A DNA stretch of 64,000 nt from assembly GCA_002452405.1 (NCBI GenBank), contig DKFP01000009.1:222424-286423 (forward strand), read 5' to 3'. Positions within the stretch are counted from its first letter, which is position 1. Each line of letters starts with the position of its first letter. The translations under genes were made by a program, and so were the position numbers. The notes under the pieces are model-generated. The model was given only the letters and a program-made list of their open reading frames with translations, was not told the DNA's origin and ran no database searches. Shown here one piece after another: positions 9,321 to 18,271 of the stretch. This stretch comes from Deferribacteraceae bacterium UBA6793 (GTDB lineage Bacteria > Chrysiogenota > Deferribacteres > Deferribacterales > Geovibrionaceae).

Positions 9321-9660
9321 CAGACCTCTCCTTAACCAAAGCGCAGTTGTTGTATCTGTCTATCACGCAGCCTTTAACTCTGGTGAACCCTGTGAAACAA
9401 TCCATGCACAGAAGCTCGTTTTTCTTTCCCGTAACATCGAACCGTTTGTCTTTTGTAAGCGCAGCCCTGTGGGCAGAACAGAAAAGCTGCAAAAGTGTGA
9501 GGTCGGCTTTCTCCACATCACCCACCTTTATCTCAACCGAATCTGAAATCTGAAGAGCCTCCCTCAAAACGGAGTGAAGCTCTATCACATAACCGACTGT
9601 CAGATCACCTGAAATTTCAATAACTGTTTTGTCTTCCTCAACTGTAGTTTCAATACTCAC
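9313..9660 (-). CDS. STAS-domain protein of the chemotaxis operon
   Basis: 115 residues resembling the anti-sigma-factor-antagonist (STAS) fold: a beta strand TVIEISGDLTVGYVIEL, then SVEIKVGDVEKADLTLLQLFCSAHRAA, where the usual conserved phosphorylatable Ser/Thr position is occupied by D-L-T. It is translationally overlapped with cheY and follows a chemoreceptor gene. Small STAS proteins occur in many environmental che operons; their role there is poorly defined and I infer only a partner function in signalling. Confidence 0.7.
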   Translation of the reverse strand: MSIETTVEEDKTVIEISGDLTVGYVIELHSVLREALQISDSVEIKVGDVEKADLTLLQLFCSAHRAALTKDKRFDVTGKKNELLCMDCFTGFTRVKGCVIDRYNNCALVKERSDV

Positions 9661-9678
9661 TTTGTCTCTCCCGCTGGG

Positions 9679-10884
9679 TCAGAATAGTTCCACGTTGTCG
9701 TCTGTCAGCGAAGCCGCTTTCACTCCGGCATTTCCGGCTTTGCGCTCTGTCATGACCTTTCTTTCCGATTCCATGGTATAAAGCAGCTTCACATGCTCGC
9801 TGAGACTTTTCAGCTCAGTGCTGAAATCCATTTTTGAAACATCACGAAGCCCTGCCGAAATCCTTCCGAGGTCATTCTTCATGATGTCCATAGGGTCTAT
9901 AACATGCTCAAGCCGCTGTCTGTTTATGTCCTGATACTGCATGGAAACGACCATGTCGTTGATGTCGGAAGCGAGATTGATGGAACTTTGCCTCAGACCC
10001 GCCATGATTTCGTTAGCGTCCAGAATTGCCCTGTCGAGAATATTGAGCGCCGTATCAACTTCGTTGTGAGATCTGGCGGACGTATCTTTTATGGTGTTGA
10101 CGTCCTCAACCGATTTGTCGTGTATGTTGTTTATCTGTCCGGCAATGTCGTCCACGGCAACCCGTATCTCATATGCAAATTTGTTGGATTTTTCCGACAG
10201 CTTGCGTATCTCGTCGGCAACAACGGCAAAACCTCTGCCGTGCTCACCGGCTCTTGCCGCTTCTATGGCTGCGTTCAACGCAAGCAGGTTGGTCTGGTCG
10301 GCGATATATTCCACGTTGGAAACTATCACCTTTATCCCCTGTATCTCGTCTATCACCGCCGAAAGACGGCTGTTGGTCTCTCTCGCATATTCTCCGGTCT
10401 GTTCCAGCTCGCGTATCACCGAAACAAGAGCGTTGCGGCTTATATCAACAAAATTTCCGCCGCTTTTTGCCGATGTAAAGCTGTTCAGAGCGCGTCCCGC
10501 CTCGTCTGACTGCACTGTAGCTTTGTCCGCTATGCTGCCGAAATTCGCAGATATGATGTTGTTCGCCTCTTCGCTGTCGGCTATGACCTTTTTCATCTGT
10601 TCCTGAAAAACTGTCAGTATGGATGAATAGTCGGCAACTATGGCGCTAACGGGGATGAGATCTCTGTTTATGCTCTCAAGCTGCCCGAAAAGATTGTGTT
10701 CTCTGTCGGTCTTTACCCTCGCCAGAGCATCAGACACAACCGATCTGAGCATGAAAGCCGTAAGCAAGAGTATCGGTATACTTGCTATGAGGCGAATGTG
10801 AATGGAATCAAGGCAAATTACCCCCGCCTGAACGAATATCAGGATGATAAGCAAGGAAAGTCTTTTTCTGTCAAACAAACTCAT
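9679..10884 (-). CDS. Short membrane-bound chemoreceptor-like protein
   Basis: About 401 residues from the ATG at 10884, chosen because GGAGC lies 8 nt upstream; an in-frame ATG at 10977 would add 31 residues without a good ribosome site. Two adjacent transmembrane segments at the N-terminus (LSLLIILIFVQAGVICL and LIASIPILLLTAFML) leave only a few periplasmic residues. The cytoplasmic signalling region follows (IADQTNLLALNAAIEAARAG and GRGFAVVADEIRKLS). With no sensor domain and no clear HAMP it may sense a membrane or cytoplasmic state. It is the first gene of the chemotaxis operon. Confidence 0.85.
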   Translation of the reverse strand: MSLFDRKRLSLLIILIFVQAGVICLDSIHIRLIASIPILLLTAFMLRSVVSDALARVKTDREHNLFGQLESINRDLIPVSAIVADYSSILTVFQEQMKKVIADSEEANNIISANFGSIADKATVQSDEAGRALNSFTSAKSGGNFVDISRNALVSVIRELEQTGEYARETNSRLSAVIDEIQGIKVIVSNVEYIADQTNLLALNAAIEAARAGEHGRGFAVVADEIRKLSEKSNKFAYEIRVAVDDIAGQINNIHDKSVEDVNTIKDTSARSHNEVDTALNILDRAILDANEIMAGLRQSSINLASDINDMVVSMQYQDINRQRLEHVIDPMDIMKNDLGRISAGLRDVSKMDFSTELKSLSEHVKLLYTMESERKVMTERKAGNAGVKAASLTDDNVELF

Positions 10885-11941
10885 TAATAAAGCTCCGTTG
10901 GATATCTGAATGTACGGAGTTCGCGATTTCATCAATAAGCGGGCATAAACCGGAATAACAGGATATTCTAAAAACAATATTATTAAAAAAACCGATAGGA
11001 ACGCCTAAAACCTGTTTCCCCTCATAACATAAAAAAATCCGTTATGAACTTACCGACAAAAACCTCCATTTCATGTCCGGATTTTTTGCAATATCAATGC
11101 CAATTCAATACACATTATTTATGAGCCTATTTGAAGAGATGCAGAAATTTTTTTTGTAAAAAGATATTACAACAGTTGTCTAATTATCAGACAATATTAA
11201 GTAAATATCTAAGTGTAAAAAATATTTACAGTTACACAGGTGCGTCTGTCAAAAATAATTCGTTGCTAATAATACAAATTTCAACTAATAAAGATTAATA
11301 ACCAATAAAAATGTACGGCTGTTTTTATTCAGACGACTGTAATTTTATGGAGCATGCGGACTATGACAGTGAAAAACATTTTTTATTCGTCACTATTTTT
11401 CAAAAAAAACAACACCTTATTTCTCAACCATTTACGCAATCACAAAAAAACAGATGAAAACACGTTGTCAACGACAGAAAGCATATGCAGTGCATGTTCA
11501 GAACCGGACATCGACACATTATTTAAATCTGTAATATCTCTTTACACTCAGAAACCATGTGTAAATCGCGACAATACCGAACCAAGGCACAGACTGTGAC
11601 TGTTTTTGTATCTGCCGAAAAAGTTAAAACTTTGCGGAAACCCTGTACACGCGGAAGTATAGACAGATATTAAGATTTATTTTTCATACCTGAACAGATG
11701 CCTTCGAATTATTGGCATATTGTTTGGTAGTACATTGTATCGCTGTTAATAAATCCGTTAGCTATTTTGACTTAATTTGACTGCGCATATGTGAAATTAA
11801 GAGAAAGTTAGTCTTATTAACCGATATATTTTTTTGCTCAGAATACGCGGTTTTGCTGCTTAACTAAATTATAAGCGCACGCATAAATACAATACGATAA
11901 AGGGGTATGAGGAACAGTTATTTCCTCTGTCATGACTTTCA
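10885..11941. other. 1.06-kb AT-rich intergenic region between divergent signalling operons
   Basis: No convincing gene. The only notable structure is a dyad TTGTCT-N7-AGACAA at 11176-11194. An open frame at 11354-11599 lacks a ribosome site and any recognisable domain. The region must contain the promoters of the leftward chemotaxis operon and of the rightward NtrC-type regulator, but I cannot place them with confidence. Confidence 0.5.
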
Positions 11942-13336
11942 ATGATCTCACAAGTTGTTATAATTGATGATGAAAAAGAACTGACAGATATGTATGTCAG
12001 ATATCTGGGACACATAGGCGTCAACGACATCTCAGCCATAAACGACTCCAGAGAGTTTTTTAAAACGGCGGACAGGCTGAATCCTGCGATAATCCTTCTC
12101 GATATGAATATGCCTTATCACAACGGAGAAGAAGTTCTCGATTTTATCATGCAGAGGATACCTGACGCATCCGTTGTAATGATGATAGAAAAGAACGAAA
12201 CTGAGCCAACTATAAGATGTCTGCAAAAAGGCGCGGTCAGCTTTATCGTTAAGCCGGTGGACAAGGATGCCCTTGCAAACGTAATCCTGCGCGCACTGGA
12301 AGCGAACAGCCGTTTCGGCGGAAAAACAATCAGAACTGCCGCAGAACATAATGAACAGCACCCCTTTTTCAACGATATCATAACAGAAAACCCCAAGATG
12401 GCTGAAATATTCCGGTACCTCAACTTCATTTCAGAAAGCAGCTTTCCCGTTCTCATTACAGGCGAAACGGGAACCGGAAAGGAGCTTTTTGCCGAGGCTG
12501 TCCATAAAGCAAGCGGGCGCAGAGGTCCTTATGTTGCGGTTAATATTTCAGGTCTTGACGACAACATGTTCACCGATACCCTTTTCGGGCATGTGAAAGG
12601 AGCCTTCACAGGGGCGGACAAAGCCCGCAAAGGGCTGGTTTCCGAAGCAGACAACGGAACCCTGTTTCTGGACGAGATAGGCGACCTGCACGAATCCGCG
12701 CAGATAAAACTACTGCGGCTTTTGCAGGAAAAGGTGTACATGCCCCTTGGATCCGACAGAAATATGCGGGCAAACGTTCGCATTATCGCCGCAACCAGCG
12801 TAAACCTGAAAAATAACGTTAAAACGGGAAAATTCAGAAAAGATCTGCTGTTCAGAATATCAACCCATTGCATAACTATTCCGCCGCTGCGCGAAAGAAA
12901 GGACGACATAGAGATTCTGGCGCTGAACTTCTATAACAAGGCACTTCTGGAATCCGGCTGCCAGATGTCCGCCACCCTGCCCCACGGGATAGGCGATATA
13001 CTGAAAAGTTACAGTTTCCCCGGCAACGTGCGCCAGCTTCAGGCGATTATGAACGACCTTGCGCTCATCACCCGTGGAAGACAGCTCAGCAGCCGCGATA
13101 TGATATCTTTCCTGCGCAGACACGACATAAGCGTGCGTTCCGGTTCAAAGGAACACCAGCCAGAAGCATTTTACTATGCGGGGGAATTTCCGACTATCAA
13201 GAATATGGAAACGCTTCTTGTCAGCTCCGCCATCAACCACAGCAAAGGGAACATAACCGACGCCGCAAGGATACTGGGCATCACACGGCAGACCCTCCAC
13301 AGACTTATCAAAAACCTCGACAAACCGCACGCATAA
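11942..13336 (+). CDS. NtrC-family sigma-54-dependent response regulator
   Basis: 464 residues. Receiver domain 1-120 with D54 (IILLDMNMPYH); AAA+ domain about 140-375 with Walker A GETGTGKELFAEAV, the sigma-54 contact loop GAFTGADKARKG, Walker B GTLFLDEIGDL and the R-finger region LPLRERKDDIE-like PPLRERKDDIE; Fis-type HTH at the C-terminus (GNITDAARILGITRQTLHRLI). The receiver lacks the usual TA/SA switch context (VVMMIEKNE), so phosphorylation output may be unusual. No histidine kinase is adjacent. It lies between the chemotaxis and hydrogenase operons, which are plausible but unproven targets. Confidence 0.93.
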   Translation: MISQVVIIDDEKELTDMYVRYLGHIGVNDISAINDSREFFKTADRLNPAIILLDMNMPYHNGEEVLDFIMQRIPDASVVMMIEKNETEPTIRCLQKGAVSFIVKPVDKDALANVILRALEANSRFGGKTIRTAAEHNEQHPFFNDIITENPKMAEIFRYLNFISESSFPVLITGETGTGKELFAEAVHKASGRRGPYVAVNISGLDDNMFTDTLFGHVKGAFTGADKARKGLVSEADNGTLFLDEIGDLHESAQIKLLRLLQEKVYMPLGSDRNMRANVRIIAATSVNLKNNVKTGKFRKDLLFRISTHCITIPPLRERKDDIEILALNFYNKALLESGCQMSATLPHGIGDILKSYSFPGNVRQLQAIMNDLALITRGRQLSSRDMISFLRRHDISVRSGSKEHQPEAFYYAGEFPTIKNMETLLVSSAINHSKGNITDAARILGITRQTLHRLIKNLDKPHA

Positions 13337-13341
13337 AAAAA

Positions 13342-13364
13342 GGCAACCGGTTTAGCCGATTGCC
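13342..13364. terminator. Likely terminator after the NtrC-type regulator
   Basis: GGCAACCGG and CCGATTGCC form a 9-bp stem with one mismatch around a 5-nt loop. A run of seven A precedes it on the plus strand, so it would work best for minus-strand transcription; the plus-strand T-run is weak. Confidence 0.55.
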
Positions 13365-13405
13365 CTCTTAAAGCTCATCCCATATTCGCGTGGCATACTT
13401 AAACC

Positions 13406-13486
13406 GAGATTGCTTCACCCATAAAGGGTTCGCAAAGACAGATAGAAAAGCCGTCTTCGCGAGGAATGGAATGACGACGCGATCTC
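13406..13486. repeat. Dispersed palindromic-ended repeat, copy 2
   Basis: GAGATTGCTTCACCC...TCGCAAAGACAG...GTCTTCGCGAGGAATG...CGCGATCTC, the same architecture as the copy at 773. It lies between convergent genes. Confidence 0.8.
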
Positions 13487-13537
13487 GCATTTATCTTATT
13501 GCACTACACATGATATCAATTTCACTAAATATCTGAT

Positions 13538-15457
13538 TTACATAAATCTTTCTATCACTCCGTTCATCAGAGAAACTATCTTCTCTGTTTCCGCCTGAAG
13601 CTCTGAAAGCTCATCGGAAACCGCCTCGCCTCTGGCTATCTTTCCGCGTATCCTCTCAGCCATGTCATGTAGACTGCGGTGCACGGTTTCAATCTCTCTG
13701 TAGTCCGGATCGCTGCCGAACATCTCATATCCGCGCCCTCTGTAAAAATCAGTAAACGCGCAGCTTTCGTAACTATCTATGATTATAGGCTGTTTATACA
13801 TTGCACCGTGGTATACGTTCTTTGTCATAAGGACGTGGCTCACCTTCGCGTGGATAACGGGGAGAACGGAGGAACTGAGCGTAAACTTTTTAAGCTCCTT
13901 CTCCGATTCGTCCAGAAGCCCCACAACAGTTTCGACACCGTTAACCATTGAGTCAATACTGCCTGCGTTCGCGTCGCTCATCCGCGCAACCTCGTCTATG
14001 TTCGCCGCTATCTGGGTCATGGCGGCGGACTGCTGCTGAACAGAGGACGCTATATGGGTTATATTCGCGCTGAGGTCGTCCACAGAGCTTTGTATCGTGC
14101 CGAACATGCTGTTGGCATCGTTCACCCTTTCAAGCTGAACACCGACCTTTTTCATAACGGAACCGGCATTGTCAACGGCGCTCTGCACTTTCAACTGCAT
14201 GGTCTTCACAACCGAGGAGATGTTCGATGCGGACTCGTTCGTCTTCTCAGCCAGCTTTCGCACCTCGTCCGCAACAACGGCGAAACCGCGTCCGGCATCT
14301 CCGGCCCGCGCCGCCTCAATGGCTGCGTTCAGAGCAAGCAGGTTCGTCTGCTCGGTTATGTCCGTTATGACCATAACTATCTCGCCAACCTCGCGTGACG
14401 ATTCCAGAAGCTCACCCATCTCACCAGCCAAAAGCTCTACTATTCCGCCGACCTCCGTCGATATGGCGGTGGTTTCCTGCATTACATCCAGCCCTTTTCT
14501 GGACATCTCAAGGGTCTGTTCCGCCTTAACGGATGAATCGCTTATGTTCTCCGCGGAATCGCGCACGGTTGTGCTTATCTCTTCGCTTGCCGCCGCAACT
14601 TCGCCCGCAAGCCGCATGGTCTCTGTATTCATCTGTTTAATCTGCATACTGGTGAGTGTCAGCGGAAGTACCTGTTCCATCATGTTTGAAATAGACCTGA
14701 ACGTGTGCAGTATGTCCGTTCCGATGGTCTGCATGAATTTATTATACCTGTCCGAAATCTCTCCCATCTCGTCGTTTGTCTTTATGTCCGATTCCAGACT
14801 AAGGTCAAGGTTTTCAGCCGCCTGAACTATAGTGTCCTGCAATCTTCCGACGTTTTTTATCACCAGTTTTGAAACGAGGAAATATATGATGTATATCATC
14901 AGACAGCCGCTGACTATGACGAAAATGTCCGATATCAGCGACATGTTCTGAACGTTGTTCAGAGATTTCCGGCTGAGTTTAACGTAGTAATACGAGTTGA
15001 TAGATCCTTCCTGCCACTCAGTATGGCAGCGCATACAATAACCTATTGTCTTTACAGGAAAAAGATATACGTTATTGTCCCCTTCTGGGTGCATGTCCTC
15101 TTTATCTGTGAGTATGGACGCGTCAACTTTGGTGTTCACGCGCTTATCCTGCGATGAATAGGTGATTGTGCCGTCGGGTTTAATGAGTGAAAATTCGGTG
15201 ACGTCCTCATATTTGCCTATCTCTTCAATGAGGTTGTTAAAGGTCATCATATTTCCTTTTTTCAACGCGTCGAAGGTGGACATATATATCATATCTTTCA
15301 GATAGTTCATGTATCTGTTCAGCGATTTTTCAACCATCCTGAGCTTGATACTCTCAAAGATGATGGTGCCTAATATGGTGAACGCTATGATTATCACCGT
15401 GGCGATAGCCATTTTGTGTTTGAGAGATAAGCGGTATTTTTTATCAAAATTCATCAT
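13538..15457 (-). CDS. Chemoreceptor with periplasmic c-type heme motif and C-terminal zinc-binding-like domain
   Basis: 639 residues. TM1 about 16-35; periplasmic domain about 36-180 carrying C141-M-R-C144-H145, a covalent heme-c attachment motif; TM2 about 180-200 (VIVSGCLMIYIIYFLVS); HAMP; signalling domain with EQTNLLALNAAIEAARAGDA; and a C-terminal stretch from about 536 resembling the chemoreceptor zinc-binding (CZB) domain, with His536 or 541, Cys566 (SCAFTDFYRGRG), His593 and His597. Its ATG overlaps the stop of the hydrogenase small subunit (ATGA), with GGGGGTGG as ribosome site. Heme-c chemoreceptors of this type in Desulfovibrio and Geobacter respond to redox state. The coupling to a hydrogenase suggests the heme is reduced by electrons from H2. 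Confidence 0.92.
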   Translation of the reverse strand: MMNFDKKYRLSLKHKMAIATVIIIAFTILGTIIFESIKLRMVEKSLNRYMNYLKDMIYMSTFDALKKGNMMTFNNLIEEIGKYEDVTEFSLIKPDGTITYSSQDKRVNTKVDASILTDKEDMHPEGDNNVYLFPVKTIGYCMRCHTEWQEGSINSYYYVKLSRKSLNNVQNMSLISDIFVIVSGCLMIYIIYFLVSKLVIKNVGRLQDTIVQAAENLDLSLESDIKTNDEMGEISDRYNKFMQTIGTDILHTFRSISNMMEQVLPLTLTSMQIKQMNTETMRLAGEVAAASEEISTTVRDSAENISDSSVKAEQTLEMSRKGLDVMQETTAISTEVGGIVELLAGEMGELLESSREVGEIVMVITDITEQTNLLALNAAIEAARAGDAGRGFAVVADEVRKLAEKTNESASNISSVVKTMQLKVQSAVDNAGSVMKKVGVQLERVNDANSMFGTIQSSVDDLSANITHIASSVQQQSAAMTQIAANIDEVARMSDANAGSIDSMVNGVETVVGLLDESEKELKKFTLSSSVLPVIHAKVSHVLMTKNVYHGAMYKQPIIIDSYESCAFTDFYRGRGYEMFGSDPDYREIETVHRSLHDMAERIRGKIARGEAVSDELSELQAETEKIVSLMNGVIERFM

Positions 15458-16413
15458 TTTCTTCCACCCCCAAGCACGTTCTTTTTAAAGTCGTTCCACG
15501 GAAGATCCTCTATGTTTCTCGATTCATAATAGATGTTTTCTTTGAAAGGCCATCCGTTATGGGTGCAACCGACGCATGGCGCATTGCTCTCAACACACAC
15601 ACTGACGCTGCCGTTCCAGCGTCTTGTGGGGCAATCGGATTTCGTTATGGTTCCTCTGCAACCCTTTTTCAGCAGGCATGAATGTTTGTCCGTCTCGAAA
15701 TCTTTGAGGTAGATATCCTGCGAAAAATACTGAAAACGCGTACAGTTGTTGTGGATGAGGTTCCCGAAATACTGCTGAGGTACGCCGTCCTTCATAGGCG
15801 GCATTTTTCCGCTGCCGAGGATATAGGCGACCGTACCCATGAGCCTGTCGGGGTGCGCCGGACAGCCGGGTATCTTTATCAGCGGTTTGCTGATACCCTG
15901 CTGGCGCATATACTGCTCAATATCTATCGCTCCGGTCTCGTTCCTGCCGGAAGCGGGTATCCCGCCGGAAACCGCGCAGGTTCCGCAGGCAACAACAGCA
16001 TAAGCCTTCTGAATGTGCTTTTTCAACGCGTCGTAGAGTGGTTCCTCTCCCAGCAGGCAGGCCTTTTTCATACGCTGCGGGATGCTTCCTTCAAGGACAA
16101 GGACGTGTCCGCCTGCGGATGTAACTTCCTCAAGCTGCTGAATGTACCCGTGTCCCTGACTGAAAGACAGGTTCGGATGCACCTGCACCCTCACCAGCCG
16201 AGTAACAAAATCTATGAAATCGGTCTCGTTGCCGTATGTCATGGAGACGGAACAGCCTGTGCAGCTCTGCCCCTGAACAAATACTATCTGTGGGCGTTTC
16301 GCTGCGGCTATTCTCATGAACCCTTCGGCTATGTCCGTTGCGAAAACCTCCGCGCCGATTACCGCCACCGATATATCTCTGCATCTTTTGATGAAATCTC
16401 TTCTTGTCAGCAT
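15454..16413 (-). CDS. NiFe hydrogenase small subunit, Tat-exported
   Basis: 319 residues. A twin-arginine signal opens the protein (TRRDFIKRC), so it is folded in the cytoplasm and exported. The iron-sulfur ligands are visible: QSCTGCSVS and ACGTCAVSGG with PGCPAHPDR for the proximal cluster, NNCTRF, SCLLKKGC and the SDCPTRRWN...CVESNAPCVGCTHNGWP block for the other two. There is no C-terminal transmembrane helix, unlike membrane-bound uptake hydrogenases, and no cytochrome b gene follows. It starts 9 nt after the large subunit, with GAGGTGG as ribosome site, and its stop overlaps the start of the heme chemoreceptor. Gene order large-small is the reverse of most uptake operons. Confidence 0.93.
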   Translation of the reverse strand: MLTRRDFIKRCRDISVAVIGAEVFATDIAEGFMRIAAAKRPQIVFVQGQSCTGCSVSMTYGNETDFIDFVTRLVRVQVHPNLSFSQGHGYIQQLEEVTSAGGHVLVLEGSIPQRMKKACLLGEEPLYDALKKHIQKAYAVVACGTCAVSGGIPASGRNETGAIDIEQYMRQQGISKPLIKIPGCPAHPDRLMGTVAYILGSGKMPPMKDGVPQQYFGNLIHNNCTRFQYFSQDIYLKDFETDKHSCLLKKGCRGTITKSDCPTRRWNGSVSVCVESNAPCVGCTHNGWPFKENIYYESRNIEDLPWNDFKKNVLGGGRK

Positions 16414-16422
16414 GTTTCCACC

Positions 16423-17862
16423 TCAATGAACCGAACAGGCGGTACAGGGGTCGAAACTTCTTATGACCCTGCCGACCTCTATGGAACCGCTGTCGCCGCC
16501 GAAGCGCACCGGAGTTCCAAGAACCGCCTTCTCCGCCACACCATGCTTTCCTGCTGCCGCGGGACCGAAGTTCCATGTTGACGGAACTATCATTTTATAT
16601 TCCGTCACTCTGCCGTCATATGCTTTTATGTGGTGGATAAGCGCGCCGCGAGCCGCCAGAGAAAAGCCTATTCCCTCACCCGTCAGCTTCTTTTGCAGGT
16701 CAACGTGGGCGATAGTGGGCTTGCCCAGAACGAAATCCTCCGAACGCTCAAACAGATAGTTGCATATTTTGCGCGATTCGTAAGCCCGCGCCAAAAGCCT
16801 GCCCATCACTGACGAGCGGATGGAGTTCTGACCGAATCTGGCAAGAAGCTGCCTGAATCCTGAATCATCAGACACCGCAGCACGCGCCAGAGGTCCGGTT
16901 TCAAGAGGATACCCGTTGTATCTTGGCGCCTTTATCCAACTGTATGCACCTTTTGCCGACTCGTTGGGGCTGCCGTCCGGATTGTAATATGAGGAGTTCA
17001 GGAACTCCCTCACCATCTTATAGTCAAAGGCTCTCTTTTCGCCGCCGACGATCACGCCGGAAGTGAAAAGATTGCCCTTTTTGCTTTTAAGTGAATCGTG
17101 CGCATAAAAGGTGTCGTATGCGCCGCCTATTTTGAAATATTCTGGGTAGCGCTCCGCAAGCTCCATCACGTCAGGAATGAAAGCCTCGTTAACGAACGCC
17201 GCAGTGTCGCTCAGAACGCGATAGTATCTCATAATGGTATCGGAGGTTATCTCGGTTGTGATTCCGCCCGGCAGAAGCGCATGGATAAACGGCACCTTTC
17301 CGCCGATGAGAGCCAGACCGGAAGCCGCTTCGGCGCGTATTTTAAGCGCCTGAAAATAGTGCAGGGCAAAGCGTCTCGCCGTACCTTTGTCGCGGATGTA
17401 ATCCCCGGGGGTTTTGTTTATGACAAATTTTGTGCCGGACGAGCTTATCCAGTCGGATATGTTGCGCATTTCGGCATCGTTTCCGGTGTATCCGGCGGCG
17501 GCTGTGTAGTCTATATAGTCGGGGGAACAGAGATTATAGAAGTGCAGAAGGTGGTCGGTGACAATGTGAAGCCCAAGTATCATGTCCCGCAGAACCTGAC
17601 CGTTGAGGGGCGGCACAACTCTGTATATCTGCTCCAGAGCGGTTATGGAGGAGATACCGTGAACCTCGTGGCATACCCCGCAGACGCGCTGCGCAATGCG
17701 GGCGGAATCAACGGGATGGCGGTTCAAAAGGAGCCTTTCAAGCCCGCGGTACATATTTCCGGCTATGCGTACCTTTGAAACCCTGCCTCCATCAACAGCA
17801 GTGCTGACACTCATGTGTCCTTCAATCCGGCTGACAGGGTCAACAGACAATAAGTTAGACAT
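16423..17862 (-). CDS. NiFe hydrogenase large subunit lacking a cleavable C-terminal tail
   Basis: 479 residues. Binds the NiFe(CN)2CO centre. Motifs: DPVSRIEGH at 8-16, RVCGVCHEVHG at 59-69 (C61, C64 ligands) and DPCTACSVH at 471-479 (C473, C476 ligands). The stop codon follows His479 directly. Catalytic periplasmic hydrogenases normally carry about 15 further residues removed by a maturation protease; H2-sensing HupV/HoxC-type subunits lack them. This supports a sensory or low-turnover role and means no specific endopeptidase is needed. Export would occur in complex with the Tat-tagged small subunit. No hyp maturation genes are nearby. It is the first gene of the hydrogenase-chemoreceptor operon; AGAGGA precedes the ATG. 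Confidence 0.93.
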   Translation of the reverse strand: MSNLLSVDPVSRIEGHMSVSTAVDGGRVSKVRIAGNMYRGLERLLLNRHPVDSARIAQRVCGVCHEVHGISSITALEQIYRVVPPLNGQVLRDMILGLHIVTDHLLHFYNLCSPDYIDYTAAAGYTGNDAEMRNISDWISSSGTKFVINKTPGDYIRDKGTARRFALHYFQALKIRAEAASGLALIGGKVPFIHALLPGGITTEITSDTIMRYYRVLSDTAAFVNEAFIPDVMELAERYPEYFKIGGAYDTFYAHDSLKSKKGNLFTSGVIVGGEKRAFDYKMVREFLNSSYYNPDGSPNESAKGAYSWIKAPRYNGYPLETGPLARAAVSDDSGFRQLLARFGQNSIRSSVMGRLLARAYESRKICNYLFERSEDFVLGKPTIAHVDLQKKLTGEGIGFSLAARGALIHHIKAYDGRVTEYKMIVPSTWNFGPAAAGKHGVAEKAVLGTPVRFGGDSGSIEVGRVIRSFDPCTACSVH

Positions 17863-18271
17863 AGAAGTCCTCTGAAAGTTGGATTACCAATAAAAAATGA
17901 ATAAAATAGTATATGTATTAAACAATCAGAACATATGTTCAAAAATACTTGTGTTAAATAACCATTCAGTTTTTTAGTAATATATATTTCAACCATTTGT
18001 CAAGAATTTTATATTACATTTACCTATCGCACATAGCGCTAAAATGGCATTGCGAGGCAATCATATCGAATGACTCAAAATAATTTAATGTTTATCGGCA
18101 ACCATTAATGGTAGCAGTTTATAACATATGACTGAAATATATTAATAACTTATAAATTTTAATCTGTCTTTTTAACGGCTAAAATACTTAAAAAGAAGAG
18201 TATAATTATCTATAGTTTTATTCTATTAAATTTGAAGACTGTAATTAACGATTCGCTGAACGTTATTATTT
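17863..18271. promoter_or_regulatory. Upstream region of the hydrogenase-chemoreceptor operon
   Basis: 409 bp without a gene. It contains a perfect 12-bp palindrome, GAACATATGTTC, at 17929-17940, 67 bp before the large-subunit ATG. A TTGACA hexamer lies on the minus strand at 18003-17998, but no good -10 follows at 17 bp. A short piece related to the dispersed repeat family (GCATTGCGAGGCAATC) is near 18048. Much of the rest is very AT-rich. Confidence 0.45.

Noticed and set aside
11354..11599. 81-residue open frame in the gap before the NtrC-type regulator
   Set aside because: No ribosome site, no domain, AT-rich random-looking composition; not supported as a gene.
11820..11835. Sigma-28 flagellar-type promoter from ACCGATAT
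   Set aside because: The -35 TAAA at the right distance is not convincing and the match to GCCGATAA is partial.
17975..18003. Sigma-70 promoter for the hydrogenase operon from the TTGACA at 18003-17998
   Set aside because: At 17-bp spacing the -10 would be TTACTA, a poor match; not strong enough to list as a promoter.
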